Shown here: positions 35,801-43,283 of the stretch, piece by piece
Layout of the letters: each line of letters opens with the position of its first letter
Position numbering within the stretch: position 1 is the stretch's first letter
DNA from: Alteraurantiacibacter aquimixticola
Lineage (GTDB): Bacteria > Pseudomonadota > Alphaproteobacteria > Sphingomonadales > Sphingomonadaceae
NCBI RefSeq assembly: GCF_004965515.1
Contig: NZ_SSHH01000003.1
Location: 499,001 to 563,000 of the forward strand
Length of the DNA: 64,000 nucleotides
Reading direction: 5' to 3'
Position numbers and translations under genes: made by a program
Notes under the pieces: generated by a model
What the model was told of the DNA's origin: nothing
What the model saw: the letters and a program-made list of their open reading frames with translations, nothing else
Database searches by the model: none

Positions 35801-37624
35801 GCCGGCCCCGTCATTTCTAACGCTTACCGCGCTACTTCCGGAAGTGATAGCTCCTGCCGTCGTGTCAACCACCACATCGCCGTCTCCGGCCTGTCTGACG
35901 CGAACGCCGTAGCCTTGCGTCGTATTCACATCGCCGGTTACGACAGTCACCGCACCGCTGATATCGACCTCTGCTCTGATGCCGTTTTCGGCGGCAGTGA
36001 CCGTGCCGCCCGTCGTGTTGATAGCCAGGACGGAGCCGCTGCCGGTCACCTCGATACCGTTTTCCGCGGCAGCATTGACATCGCCCGTGGTAATCGAGAT
36101 CGCGCCATTGCCCGCGTTACTTGCAATAATGCCATGGGTGCCGCCGCTGACCGTGCCCGCAGTAGAATCGATGGTCAGATTGCCGCCATCGGCATCGCGG
36201 TTTTCGGCCAGAATTCCTTCGCCCCCGCCGGTCACATCGCCAGTAGTGATGACAAGGTCGCCCGTATGGGAATTCCTCGCGACGATGCCGTTCCCGCCGC
36301 CGGACACGCTGCCTGCGGTCGTATTGATGGTCATATCGGCGCCGCCATAGGCACCGCTCTCTCCGTCGTCGGTCGCGAGGATGCCATCGAAGTCGACGCC
36401 CACGACATCGCCCGTGGTGATCGAGAGATTGCTGGTCGAACTATTGCCGGCAATAATCCCGAAATTCGCTCCGGTGACGGTGCCCGCGCTCGAATCGATC
36501 TCTATATCGCCGGCACCGTAGGCTGCTCCAAAGGCGATGCCGGAGCCGCTCTGCCCGGTGACATCTGCGGTGGTGATCCGCGCAGTTCCGGTACCGGAAT
36601 GTACAGCGTTGATGCCATCCTCAGAACCGGTAACGGGGCCGGCAGTGGTGTCGATAACGAGATCTGTGGAACTCGATGCGGCGGCGACATTTATAGCGTT
36701 GCCGCCGGAGCCGGTAACAGCAGCCGTCGTGATCGTTGTTGCGCCGGTCCCGTTATTGCGCGCATTAATTCCGTAATCCTGGCCGCTAACGGTGCCTGCG
36801 CTGCTATCGATGGTAAGATTGCCGCCTTCATTGACGGCGTTAATCCCGTCATTGCCGGTGGTGCTGACATCGGCCGTGAGAATGAAGAGGTCGCTCTCGC
36901 CATTATTCTCAGCGGTGATGCCATTGTTGAGGTCGCCTCCAGTGACCGTTCCGGCGCGACTGTCAATGAAGATGCCTCCTTCCGAGTAGTTGCCCGCATA
37001 GATACCGTCGCGAAGGCGGCCGGTTACATCGCCGCCAGTGGTGATGCTGATATTGCCTTCGATACGGTAGACATCGATTCCGCGCGCACCGGAAATCGTG
37101 CTGGTGCCGCCTGCCTGATCGATAACCACCGAATTTGCATACTCAATATCGAGGCCATCGAATTCGGTGCCACCAATGGCGAGGGTCACCACATCAACCT
37201 CGAAGCCGTCCTGCAAGGTCACGACCACATCCTCGCCCGGCGCGTCGATCCGCTGCTGCACTGTCGCAGGAGCGCCATTATCCTCACACACGAACTCGCC
37301 GGGCGTAACTTCGACGCAGGCATCTTGCGCAAAAGCGGGTGAAGCGCCCGCCAGCAGGGCAATCGGCGCGACTGACCACCGCAACAGACGGCGGGCCAGC
37401 CTCAGGGGCAAAGTGGCAGCCCCACCGCCTGCAGCGGTGCCCAGCCTGGTCGGGTCGCTGACCAGGCCGAGTTCGGGGGAGAAGCTCGCAACCTCTCCCC
37501 TTGTCTTGGTTATCCGGCCGCCGCGAAGCATCTCGGACCTGCACCAGCGCAGGAAATTCTCCGCGCCGCGGGCCGGTTCATCGAATACATGCGCCTTGTT
37601 CGGTGCCTGGTTGAGCTTTTCCAT
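29804..37624 (-). CDS. Giant repeat-rich autotransporter, 2606 aa
   Basis: The start at 37624 (MEKLNQAPNKAHV) gives an N-terminal extension of about 80 residues before a signal-type hydrophobic run (LLRWSVAPIALLAGASPAFAQ). The passenger then contains about 33 visible copies of a repeat built on (D/N)(S/T)xAGxVxG...GIxARNxGTGxxSITTxDVTG, each roughly 35-60 residues. Repetitive Gly/Asp/Thr strands like this usually fold as a long beta-helix. The C-terminal about 280 residues are a translocator barrel ending AGIRVRF. It should be displayed on the cell surface as a long fibre. Nearby glycosyltransferase and dioxygenase genes may modify it. Confidence 0.92.
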   Translation of the reverse strand: MEKLNQAPNKAHVFDEPARGAENFLRWCRSEMLRGGRITKTRGEVASFSPELGLVSDPTRLGTAAGGGAATLPLRLARRLLRWSVAPIALLAGASPAFAQDACVEVTPGEFVCEDNGAPATVQQRIDAPGEDVVVTLQDGFEVDVVTLAIGGTEFDGLDIEYANSVVIDQAGGTSTISGARGIDVYRIEGNISITTGGDVTGRLRDGIYAGNYSEGGIFIDSRAGTVTGGDLNNGITAENNGESDLFILTADVSTTGNDGINAVNEGGNLTIDSSAGTVSGQDYGINARNNGTGATTITTAAVTGSGGNAINVAAASSSTDLVIDTTAGPVTGSEDGINAVHSGTGTARITTADVTGQSGSGIAFGAAYGAGDIEIDSSAGTVTGANFGIIAGNSSTSNLSITTGDVVGVDFDGILATDDGESGAYGGADMTINTTAGSVSGGGNGIVARNSHTGDLVITTGDVTGGGEGILAENRDADGGNLTIDSTAGTVSGGTHGIIASNAGNGAISITTGDVNAAAENGIEVTGSGSVLAINTTGGTVTAAENGIRAEVDISGAVTVVTGDVNTTQGYGVRVRQAGDGDVVVDTTAGAITSGSSAVSVRNDGAGSVSITTGDATSTVSYAGVFTLNNGTDATIDTVGGDVNGVRYGVLVNQAGSGAVSITTGDVTSQTLDGISALGFFGGYATGTDIVIDSSAGTVTGADRGIHVRHGGTGQVSITTAAVTGSGGNGIDARTGSDATDVIIDTTAGPVTGAVDGITVAQDGSGIVRVTTADVIGQSRNGINITTYEDAGDIEVDSSAGTVTGDDFGILVASQSFGSVSITTGDVVGVSNDGISASDDGEAGIYGADMTINTTAGSVSGGGGNGITARNLGTGDLAITTGNVAGYREGILAQNSHAEGGNLSIDTTAGAVNGGGNGIVAGNFGSGTTRIVTGDITAGSYYGEGGNGIFANSGTTAGDLIIDTSSGTVTADNNGINASQAGSGSLSITTADVTGISQDGIRARITGDGTDLTIDSSAGSVTGGSDGIDARNDGTGALSITTANVSGNGYDGIFATNDGTDLTIDSSAGAVFGDRDGIDARNYGTGTLSVTTGDVTGDRFDAVNVRNEGTDLLIDTSAGIVTGAADGIEARQDGTGAVSVTTGDVTGTTRDGIRVINDDGTDLTIDSSAGSVTGGSDGIEARNFGTGALSVTTYNVTGSGYDGTFATNSGTDLTVDSSAGAVIGHDDGIDARNYGTGSLSVTAADVTGENFNGISATNSSSGTDLSIDSSAGAVTALYGNGIRAVNRGAGNMSIVTGDVTAASDYGEGGYGVFASNSETAGDLIVDTSSGAVTSDLSGIYAENSGTGSTTITTADVTSIYGNGIDAETSGNGLTIDSSAGSVFGGEAGIYARNNGTGPTAIITADVVGDSGHGIDARTGGDGLTIDSSAGSVSGLGTGIFATSIGTGATTITTGDVTGETERGIFVQNNPGASDLSIDSSAGSVNGSFAGITAFNLGSGALNIVTADVAATDISGGTLTDGIFAQNFGTDLALDTRAGTVTGDIGIRADNFGTSAMSIVTGDVNGLRFDAIAAIQLNGTDLFIDSTAGTVTGVVRGVDARNLGSGTLAITTGDVSSTNDDGVYAIGEGTDLVVDTSAGAITAGNNGVYAFNQGNGSTSVITGDITTANGSGVYARANESTTGLTIDTSGGTIAADLQGIFAFSRGSGTMSITTADVTSNRDNGILVINYSDNVVLDSTAGQVTGSDDGIDFISLGSGTSSIITADVTGIESAGINASAFGTSFSIDTSAGSVSGGTEGINARQFGSGALRIETGDVTGLGGNAIEATVGTGGTDLVINTTAGAVSGGLAGIDARNTGTGQLSITTGDVTGGTSEGINAVNGPDGSELLIDSSAGAVSGVPTGILADQQSAADLALFVNEVTGATGIETRATTGNTEITLAPTAVVTGTVGAAIDAGSTGGAITVRGSSGTISGATDGIYARSAGGDIVIDNLDLVEGLAGDGLDLASDGGDILVSAIDLVSGAAGNGIQADAGGGNIGIISSGGITGTVAGIAARTSGAGEIAFDLSGTTHGDAFGIDVATDGGGVTLLNGGTLTGGTFAVFASNAATGPIALRNDGTLVGAISLAGADDSLDNAGVFAAAGASNFGDGLDTLVNSQTIDIATNAEFLGLEQFSNAGLINLANGVTGGSLVTSGDYVGNGGTLAVDVDFANAVADFFTIGGAASGSTLIAINPLNLDIGFDRQLLLVDAGAGSEAEAFTIDRVPGFLALDVVFDAANNDFLIGLALDPKVFEANKLGEGAQALWYRSADAWSDHRASVRFAEDESYPFWAVVYGAKSERDENFSDPTGLALGNAVLDYSQDFLGLQAGVEHRAGENVTLGVTGGYLSSGLRLADGGARADFDVLNIGASIAFADGGFFAETLVKYDEIDGSLGDTVSGGLGAFGGELDGSAFGGLIELGYRFGDEASFVEPRVSVEYQETSLDDIGDLGASDLAGLGFSFEGFDGLRGSVGLRLGGEVSLDAGSTIGYFVDASAVREFEGDGITRFAFANGGAEFANDPLDTFARIQAGLSMGGEGPVSGFVQVETDVSAELTSFGGKAGIRVRF
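31900..37000 (-). repeat. Coding tandem repeats of the autotransporter passenger
   Basis: Within the autotransporter gene, degenerate units of about 110-180 nt encode the DSSAGxVxG / GTGxxSITTxDV pattern. Almost all of them fit the frame, so copy number could change by recombination without breaking the protein. Counting the (D/N)(S/T)xAG-type core I see about 33 copies. Confidence 0.85.
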
Positions 37625-37755
37625 TGTTAACCCCCAAAACTTTGGCCCCGTCGAAAGGGCATGATTGTGTATTTCTGGAACGGCGGTCCGGCGCCCGGCG
37701 CAGCCGGAGGGCCGCGAAGCCGGTGCGATAGTCCGCTGCGGACTGGCTATCGTGC

Positions 37756-38910
37756 CTAAGGCTGACCGAAGGTGATGAGCGTTGCGGCGTCCGGCGATGT
37801 CGGGGAGACCGTCATCGGGCAGCGAAAGCCCTCGACCAGCTCGACATCGTAGAGCTCGCCAATGTCGCCATCGATGCGGAACCAGTCGACGCAGGTGCCG
37901 GTCTCGGTGTCGATCACCTGCACGCCGCACCATGCCTCGCTGTCGCTCGCCTTCAGCTTCTCGTCGAGCGCGAGGCCTTCAAAGCGCCGGTAGCGCGGAC
38001 GCGACAGGCCGACGAAGGCGAATTTGCCATGGAATGCCAGCCCGCGCAGGAAGCCCGGGCAAAATGCGACCGGTACGAACTTGCCAGTCTTGGCCTTGCC
38101 CGACGGCAGTTCAACGTGGCCAAACTCGCCGGTTCCCGCATTGAGGACCCACAGCTTGCCGCCATGCCAGCGCGGAGAATGGGGCATCGACAGTCCTTCA
38201 CAGACGATCGCATTGCGCTCCACGTCGATCACCACGCCACCATCGACCCTGCGATCGCGCCAGCCGTCGATCGTGTCGGAGCGGGAAACGGCGGTGACGA
38301 AGGCCGGCCTGCCGTCCTTCATCGCCAGCCCGTTCAGATGACAGCGATCCTCATCGACCAGTTCGCTGATGAAATCGGGTTTCCAGATCGCCTCGAACGA
38401 ATGGCGTGCCGAGGGCCTGGCGAGGCAGTTGAAACGCGTGTTGACGAATACGGCCTCACCGCTCGCGTCAACGCCAACGTCGTGTGCGTCGAGCTGGCCG
38501 GTGACGAAGTTGACGCGCGGCATGAAGCAGGCATCGTAGGTCTGGTTGATGCGCTGGTCGGGCTCGAGGACATTGGCGAACCGCATGACCTGCGCGCCGG
38601 CTGAAAGCACCAGGCCGCCATTCCCGTCAGCACGCAAACCCATCGGCTTGGGCATGGCCGACTGGTGCAGTTGCGCCGCCCCGGCGGCATTGCTGCCCAG
38701 CATGTAGAGCAAGCCCGACTGGTATGAGGTGAAGGCGAGCGACGCGTTCATCTCCACCAGCCGGCGGATAAGCCCGCCCGATAGCGAGTATTCGGCGCGC
38801 GGCGTGGTGACCGATGCCTGGCTGGCGGCTACTTTCTGCTGTTGCTGGTCGGCAGCCTTCGAGCTTGCCGGCTTGTTTTCCGCAACAGCGCTATCGCGTG
38901 TAGTGTTCAT
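37756..38910 (-). CDS. TIGR03032/DUF4915 family protein
   Basis: The 384-residue product starts at 38910 after AGGAGGGG. After a polar N-terminus (about residues 1-40) it follows the TIGR03032 pattern: ASLAFTSYQSGLLYMLG, AHDVGVDASGEAVFVNTRFNCLA, DRCHLNGLAMKDGRPAFVTAVSRSD, and LSMPHSPRWHGGKLWVLNAGTGEFGHV. The family is a predicted beta-propeller, often next to glycosyltransferases and exopolysaccharide or giant-adhesin genes, with no known activity. The gene lies 131 nt upstream of the autotransporter start on the same strand, so it may be co-transcribed. Confidence 0.85.
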   Translation of the reverse strand: MNTTRDSAVAENKPASSKAADQQQQKVAASQASVTTPRAEYSLSGGLIRRLVEMNASLAFTSYQSGLLYMLGSNAAGAAQLHQSAMPKPMGLRADGNGGLVLSAGAQVMRFANVLEPDQRINQTYDACFMPRVNFVTGQLDAHDVGVDASGEAVFVNTRFNCLARPSARHSFEAIWKPDFISELVDEDRCHLNGLAMKDGRPAFVTAVSRSDTIDGWRDRRVDGGVVIDVERNAIVCEGLSMPHSPRWHGGKLWVLNAGTGEFGHVELPSGKAKTGKFVPVAFCPGFLRGLAFHGKFAFVGLSRPRYRRFEGLALDEKLKASDSEAWCGVQVIDTETGTCVDWFRIDGDIGELYDVELVEGFRCPMTVSPTSPDAATLITFGQP

Positions 38911-39108
38911 GTTTGCCCCTCCTTGCGAAGGCGTCACATCCGCCTTCCCTTGTCGAGGGACTGATTCTCACGTCACCGTGTGAGCTATCGTTGGAACCAC
39001 CGTTGAAATTGTCGCGATTTACCGTTGGAATTGCGTGCTTTCAGAATTTGCGGAGAAATTTCCGGACGCTCCGGGCAGTTTTCTCTCGGCGTTTTCCGAT
39101 ATTCGGCG

Positions 39109-39786
39109 TCACGCCCGCGCCCACATCCGCAGCAAATTGGCGATCGTCTTGTCGAGTTTCAGCAATTCCGCCGAGCCTGCGGGCAAAGCTGCATGCAAGG
39201 CGCTACGCGTGGTTTGAAGGTCGAAGAGCAATTCGCGCTGCGCCAGATCTGCGATCATGCTCTCGATCCAGCCAATGCAGACGATCCGCTCGCCGCGCGT
39301 GACCGGGCGAACCTCGTGGATAGTGGAAGAGGGATAGAGAACGAGGTGCCCGGCCTCGGCCTTCAGCGACTGCGTGCCTCCCGTCCCGTGGACCACCAGT
39401 TCCCCGCCCTCGTAATCCTGCGGCGAGGTAAGAAAGAGGGTGAAAGACAGGTCAGTCAGCATGCGTGCATCGTCCTGGCCCATGATCGCATTGTCGACAT
39501 GCGGCCCATATCCCCCGCCATCACGCGTCTTGCTAATCATCAGGTGAGAAAAGCGACGCGGCCGCGCGGCGGCACGCAGCGTGGCGTTTTCGACGATATG
39601 GGGCAGGATCACCTGACGCACGGCGAGCCCCGCATCGTCTTTCATGATGGCCTGCTCATTGCGTTTGACAGCCTGCGCCGCCTTGCCTGCTGACGCCCGG
39701 CCATCGACCCAGGAAAGCCGGGCAATCTTTTCCTGCAATTGCCGCACTTCGTCGGGATCCGGGATAGCTGCAATAGAGAGGATCAT
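39109..39786 (-). CDS. PKHD-type Fe(II)/2-oxoglutarate dioxygenase
   Basis: The 225-residue product matches the PiuC/PKHD-type hydroxylases. It has the metal site YGPHVDNAIM (His-x-Asp), then LFLTSPQDYEGGELVVHG, and the distal His with the 2-oxoglutarate Arg in YPSSTIHEVRPVTRGERIV. It should hydroxylate a substrate using 2-oxoglutarate and O2. Family members are often next to iron-siderophore receptors, and one is in this island, but here the gene sits between the BTAD-hydrolase fusion and the TIGR03032 gene, so hydroxylation of the giant surface protein is another option. Confidence 0.9.
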   Translation of the reverse strand: MILSIAAIPDPDEVRQLQEKIARLSWVDGRASAGKAAQAVKRNEQAIMKDDAGLAVRQVILPHIVENATLRAAARPRRFSHLMISKTRDGGGYGPHVDNAIMGQDDARMLTDLSFTLFLTSPQDYEGGELVVHGTGGTQSLKAEAGHLVLYPSSTIHEVRPVTRGERIVCIGWIESMIADLAQRELLFDLQTTRSALHAALPAGSAELLKLDKTIANLLRMWARA

Positions 39787-39796
39787 TCGTGCCTTC

Positions 39797-41386
39797 CTAG
39801 TCCTCGCGAAGCAGGAAGTCTTTGACGAGCCTCACGAACTCCTTTGCTTCGGGATGGCGACCCAACAACAAGTGATTCCTGCTGTCAATTCCGGCGAACT
39901 CTGCATTCGGGATTTGGGAAGCGAGATTGAGGCCCGTGGCATAGGGTATGCGTTGATCGCCACGGCTGTGAACCACCAGCGTCGGGCATTGCACGTCACG
40001 CAGCCGGTGCCGAACGTCGATCGACGAGAAGGCTTCGAGAAACCGGACGGCGTTTTTGGGCGATGTCGTGCGGCGCTGGAAATCGTCGAACCAGGCCAGC
40101 TCTTCGGAATTGGCATCCGGCATGAAGGTGCAGGTGAATATCTGGCGATAGGCTGGGTTGTCCTTGCCCCAGCCGGCTTCGGTCAGCACCATCACGGCTT
40201 CGCGTTCCCGCTGTTCCTGCGGATCGGCCGTGTGGCGCCACCCTGCGTCGTATCCGCCGAACAGCACAAGCTTGGAAACACGCTCCGGATGGCGGGCGGC
40301 GTATTCAATGCACACTGCCGCTCCCTGACTGATTCCCAGTAACGGAAAGCGGTCGAAGCCGGCAGCATCCGCAACGAGTTCAAGGTCGGTCACGAAGCTC
40401 TCAAAATCGATGCTGTTGGTGCTCCACTCGGAAAGCCCGCAGCCACGTTCATCATAGCGGACAAGCTCGAAATCCTCGGCCAGGTCGCGAAAGATCGGGC
40501 TCCAGATCGGCGCTTCCCAATCGAGCTCGAGATGCGACAGCCAGTTGGCGGCCTTGAGCAAGGGCGGCTTTGAACGGTCACCGATCCGCGCCCAGGCAAT
40601 CGCCGTACGATCATCTGCTAGGGTGAACTGGATCTGTTGCCGGAGCGGTTCGCGACCGCTTTCCTTGTTCCCGCCTTGCGTCGATTGCGGCGGGCCGACG
40701 CTCGCCTCCAACACCGGAATCGGGACACCGGCATCGCGATATTTCCTGACGAGCCTCGATGCCAATGCACTGGCATCATCATGGCGCCCGAGATCGCGCA
40801 AGGAAAAGAAGGCCATTTGCCCGGCCGCGGGATCGAATGGGGCAAGTTCGAGCCATTTCTCGCTCCAGCGCACCCGCTCAAGCGCCGGAACATCGGGAAA
40901 GCGGGCAAGTCTGCGAGCAAGCGCAATGCGCAGCCGGATCAGCTCATTGCGCTGTTGCCCGAGCCAGATCATATATTCCGGCTGCCCTGGCAGTTCGCTG
41001 TCTTCCAGCAAATTTCCCTGCGTTTTGTTCCATAGCGTCACCACCTCTTCGAAGTCCCGCGCGCGCGCCTGCAGGGCATTGCCCAGCGCGAGGAAATCGA
41101 CCTCGACATCATCTTGCTTCAATTCGACATGCGACCGGTCCGCCTCCAGTCGCTCGCACCCATCACCATTCACGATGGGGCGCAGCTTGCTGAGCGACCA
41201 GCGCAGCGAGGCCCGGGGATCGTCGGGAATTTCCCAGAGGAACTCACAGAGCGATTCGCGGGAGCGCGCTCCCGGACTAAGCGCGAGATAGCCCAGCAGC
41301 GCACGGGTCTTTTTCGACGATGGCAGCGTCAGTTCACGGTCATCGATCCGAACTCTGGTTTGCCCGATGAGATCGATTGTCAGCAC
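39797..41386 (-). CDS. BTAD-like regulator fused to alpha/beta hydrolase
   Basis: The 529-residue protein has two parts. The N-terminal about 220 residues resemble a SARP/BTAD transcriptional activator: a winged-helix (LTLPSSKKTRALLGYLALSPGARSRESLCEFLW) followed by a TPR-like bacterial activation domain. The C-terminal about 270 residues are an alpha/beta hydrolase with nucleophile Ser in GISQGAAV, acid in RGDQRIPYATG and His in SRNHLLLG. Such fusions may use the hydrolase domain as a ligand sensor. It is first in the leftward block and ends 10 nt before the dioxygenase gene, so it may control that operon. Confidence 0.85.
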   Translation of the reverse strand: MLTIDLIGQTRVRIDDRELTLPSSKKTRALLGYLALSPGARSRESLCEFLWEIPDDPRASLRWSLSKLRPIVNGDGCERLEADRSHVELKQDDVEVDFLALGNALQARARDFEEVVTLWNKTQGNLLEDSELPGQPEYMIWLGQQRNELIRLRIALARRLARFPDVPALERVRWSEKWLELAPFDPAAGQMAFFSLRDLGRHDDASALASRLVRKYRDAGVPIPVLEASVGPPQSTQGGNKESGREPLRQQIQFTLADDRTAIAWARIGDRSKPPLLKAANWLSHLELDWEAPIWSPIFRDLAEDFELVRYDERGCGLSEWSTNSIDFESFVTDLELVADAAGFDRFPLLGISQGAAVCIEYAARHPERVSKLVLFGGYDAGWRHTADPQEQREREAVMVLTEAGWGKDNPAYRQIFTCTFMPDANSEELAWFDDFQRRTTSPKNAVRFLEAFSSIDVRHRLRDVQCPTLVVHSRGDQRIPYATGLNLASQIPNAEFAGIDSRNHLLLGRHPEAKEFVRLVKDFLLRED

Positions 41387-41601
41387 TTCCGGACCACTCC
41401 TGACTCAGCCATCTGGACTCCAGCACTGACGGTCCGGTGCCGACACCGCAGACCTACTATAGACTATGCAGATCCACCACCCTGCTCGATCGATTTCAAC
41501 AGTGTGCGCGAGTCTCGCCGGGGTAGCTACCTTTGCCCGATGTTCCGACTGTGGTTCATGCCCTCGAATTGGGTATTCTCGACTACCTTCAATAGCGGTT
41601 A

Positions 41602-41883
41602 ATGGCAGGCTCGCTCCGCACGGTTGTCCATGCGCTGCAGGATGAATTTGACGAACGGGACAACGCCTTGGCCAAAAAGGTACAAGCAACCAGCACGGTT
41701 GAAAATCTGACCGGACAACAGACCCAAATACTGCGCTCCATAGTGGAAGGTAAGTTGAACCGGGAGACGGCGTGGCCACGCCAGACCAATTTGGCCTTAA
41801 CTTCGCCGGTGATATCGGCAAGCCGCACTAGCCGGATGGTAAGCCGTTATGGTCTGAAGTGTGCCAGTCAGGACGTAGGCTAG
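41602..41883 (+). pseudogene. Possible LuxR-type HTH remnant
   Basis: A 93-codon frame includes LTGQQTQILRSIVEGKLNRETAW, which resembles the start of a LuxR/FixJ helix-turn-helix. The sequence then loses the family pattern (PRQTNLALTSP...), suggesting a frameshift or decay. It lies at the island's right end between the BTAD fusion and the right repeat; the 215 nt before it (41387-41601) hold no gene I recognise. Confidence 0.35.
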
Positions 41884-41919
41884 GCCAGGCCAGCCAGAGA
41901 CGAGTTGGCGCATGACTGA

Positions 41920-42143
41920 CCGCTCCGCCACATATCTCATTGATATATATCTGGTTTCTTCAATTCCCATTATTCGCTCCGTCTCCGGCGCAAATCAGGC
42001 CAATTTCCCCTGCGCGTCTCCACGCCGAATAAAATCGGTGCGGTTTCCCTGCTTATCAGGGAATCTACTGGGAATTTCGGAACGCTAGCCGGTTTTCGTG
42101 GGTCTTCAGTGCCATCGAGCGAAACGCAAACCCTCAGAAACCC
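41920..42143 (+). repeat. Right direct repeat of genomic island (attR)
   Basis: CCGCTCCGCCACATATCTCA at 41920 repeats the tRNA-Ser 3' end and its flank, then continues with the same blocks as the left copy to CGCAAACCCTCAGAAACCC near 42143. Here it lacks the tRNA body and about 52 nt present on the left. At its end the sequence runs directly into a LanM-like coding remnant. Confidence 0.85.
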
Positions 42144-42773
42144 GGCTTTTCGCATGGAACAGCAGGAATTGCCGATGCATTGGTCAGGCTCTACCAGGCG
42201 ACACAAGACGAGGTGTTCTTGGAGACGGCGGAAGCGGGGTTCCGCCACGAACAGCATTGGTTCGACCCGGTTGCGAAGAACTGGCCGGATTTGCGTGAGT
42301 CACTCGCGGATTCCGCCACACTGCGTGCGAGGGACTACTCAGTTTATTGGTGCCACGGTGCACCCGGCATTCTGCTTGCGCGGCTGAATGCGCATGCCGC
42401 AACGGGCAATGGGGATTACCTAAGGCAGGCGCGCGCGGCGCTGTCTACTTTATGCGCCCATTTTTATGCTCCAGCCACCGACGTCGATTTGGAATCGCTT
42501 TGCCTCTACCATGGATTGGTTGGAAACGCAGACATCGCGCTGACCGCCCAGCGAGCCTCGATGTCGACGGATTGCGAGCTGGATCAGATCTTTAACGCCG
42601 CCAGACATGCTATCTCGGGTCTGGTCGGGAAATTAGTCGCTACAGGTCGGACTGCGAACGTTCTGGATCGGGTGGGACTGATGACCGGAGTGGCGGGACT
42701 CGGCTGGTTTTGCTTGCGCCTTATCGACAGCAATACCCCCTCGGTTCTCAATTGCTTGTCAAATGACAGGTAG
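42144..42773 (+). pseudogene. LanM C-terminal (LanC-like) domain remnant
   Basis: An open frame (no ATG at its beginning) reads GFSHGTAGIADALVRLYQAT, then HWFDPVAKNWPDLRES, WCHGAPGILLARLNAH, SLCLYHGLVGNADIAL and GLMTGVAGLGWFCLRL...TPSVLN. These are the cyclase-domain landmarks of class II lanthipeptide synthetases (LanM). The dehydratase and the first part of the cyclase are missing. The first zinc Cys (WCHG) is kept, but the CHG motif is YHG, so one of the three zinc ligands is lost. No precursor peptide gene was recognised nearby. It is read as a remnant. Confidence 0.75.
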
Positions 42774-42873
42774 AAATTGTTGGGGGCCTCTCCAGGTTTC
42801 CGTTGGACTGAAAGCACCAGGCGAACTGCTGTTAGCCGGACCACCGCGCGATCGTCGAGGTCTGGGGCTCCCG

Positions 42874-43191
42874 TCAGTCCATCACGGCAATACGTAGCTT
42901 GAGGCCGTCCATCTCGCCGGTGAGGGGCACTTGGCATGACAGGCGCGAACTTTCCTCGCGGTGGTCCGATCCGTCGAGCAGGTCGTCCTCGTCATCGGAC
43001 ATGGCGGGCAGCCCGGCAAGGAACTTGGGTTCGATCACGACGTGGCAGGTCGCACAGGAACAGCAGCCTCCACACAGCGCCTGCAATTCGGGAAAGCCGT
43101 TGGCGCGGATCGCTTCCATCAGGGATCCGGTGGGCTCGACCTCGATGCTGCGCGCTTCGCCTTGCTGGTTTTCGATATGCAATGTGATCAT
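42874..43191 (-). CDS. 2Fe-2S ferredoxin, adrenodoxin type
   Basis: The 105-residue product has the adrenodoxin-type cluster motif C-x5-C-x2-C (Cys40, Cys46, Cys49 in CGGCCSCATCHVVIE) and a fourth Cys86 in RLSCQVPL; an extra Cys43/44 sits in the loop. It carries one electron to an oxygenase. It is the third gene downstream of a sterol-desaturase-type hydroxylase gene (gaps 71 and 92 nt), which needs an electron donor, so it is a good candidate redox partner. Confidence 0.92.
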   Translation of the reverse strand: MITLHIENQQGEARSIEVEPTGSLMEAIRANGFPELQALCGGCCSCATCHVVIEPKFLAGLPAMSDDEDDLLDGSDHREESSRLSCQVPLTGEMDGLKLRIAVMD

Positions 43192-43283
43192 TCTCTTGTC
43201 TCCGGCCGCGGCGATGCTTGTCGCCCGGCATTGTTGCGTGTGGATGGTGGGGTTGTTCGTGCTCGGCGGTCACGACCGGTTAG

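Larger units (their letters stand above)
20636..41930. mobile_element. Genomic island at tRNA-Ser(GGA), about 21.3 kb
   Basis: The tRNA-Ser 3' end plus its flank is repeated in the same orientation at 41920, bounding an insert whose cargo is typical accessory material. It contains AraC/TonB receptor, BTAD-hydrolase, Fe(II)/2OG dioxygenase, TIGR03032 protein, giant autotransporter, glycosyltransferase and ABC exporter genes. Decayed genes sit near both ends (recombinase remnant, aconitase pseudogene, LuxR-like remnant). No complete integrase was found, so the island is probably no longer mobile on its own. The repeated segment is longer than a usual att core, so it may also reflect two successive insertions at one hotspot. 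Confidence 0.75.

Noticed and set aside
31900-37000. CRISPR-like array
   Set aside because: The repeats are in frame, degenerate, without unique spacers of fixed length, and encode a regular protein pattern.
30893-37342. Long rightward open frames opposite the autotransporter
   Set aside because: They arise from the repeated codons of the real gene and have no signal, domain or ribosome site of their own.
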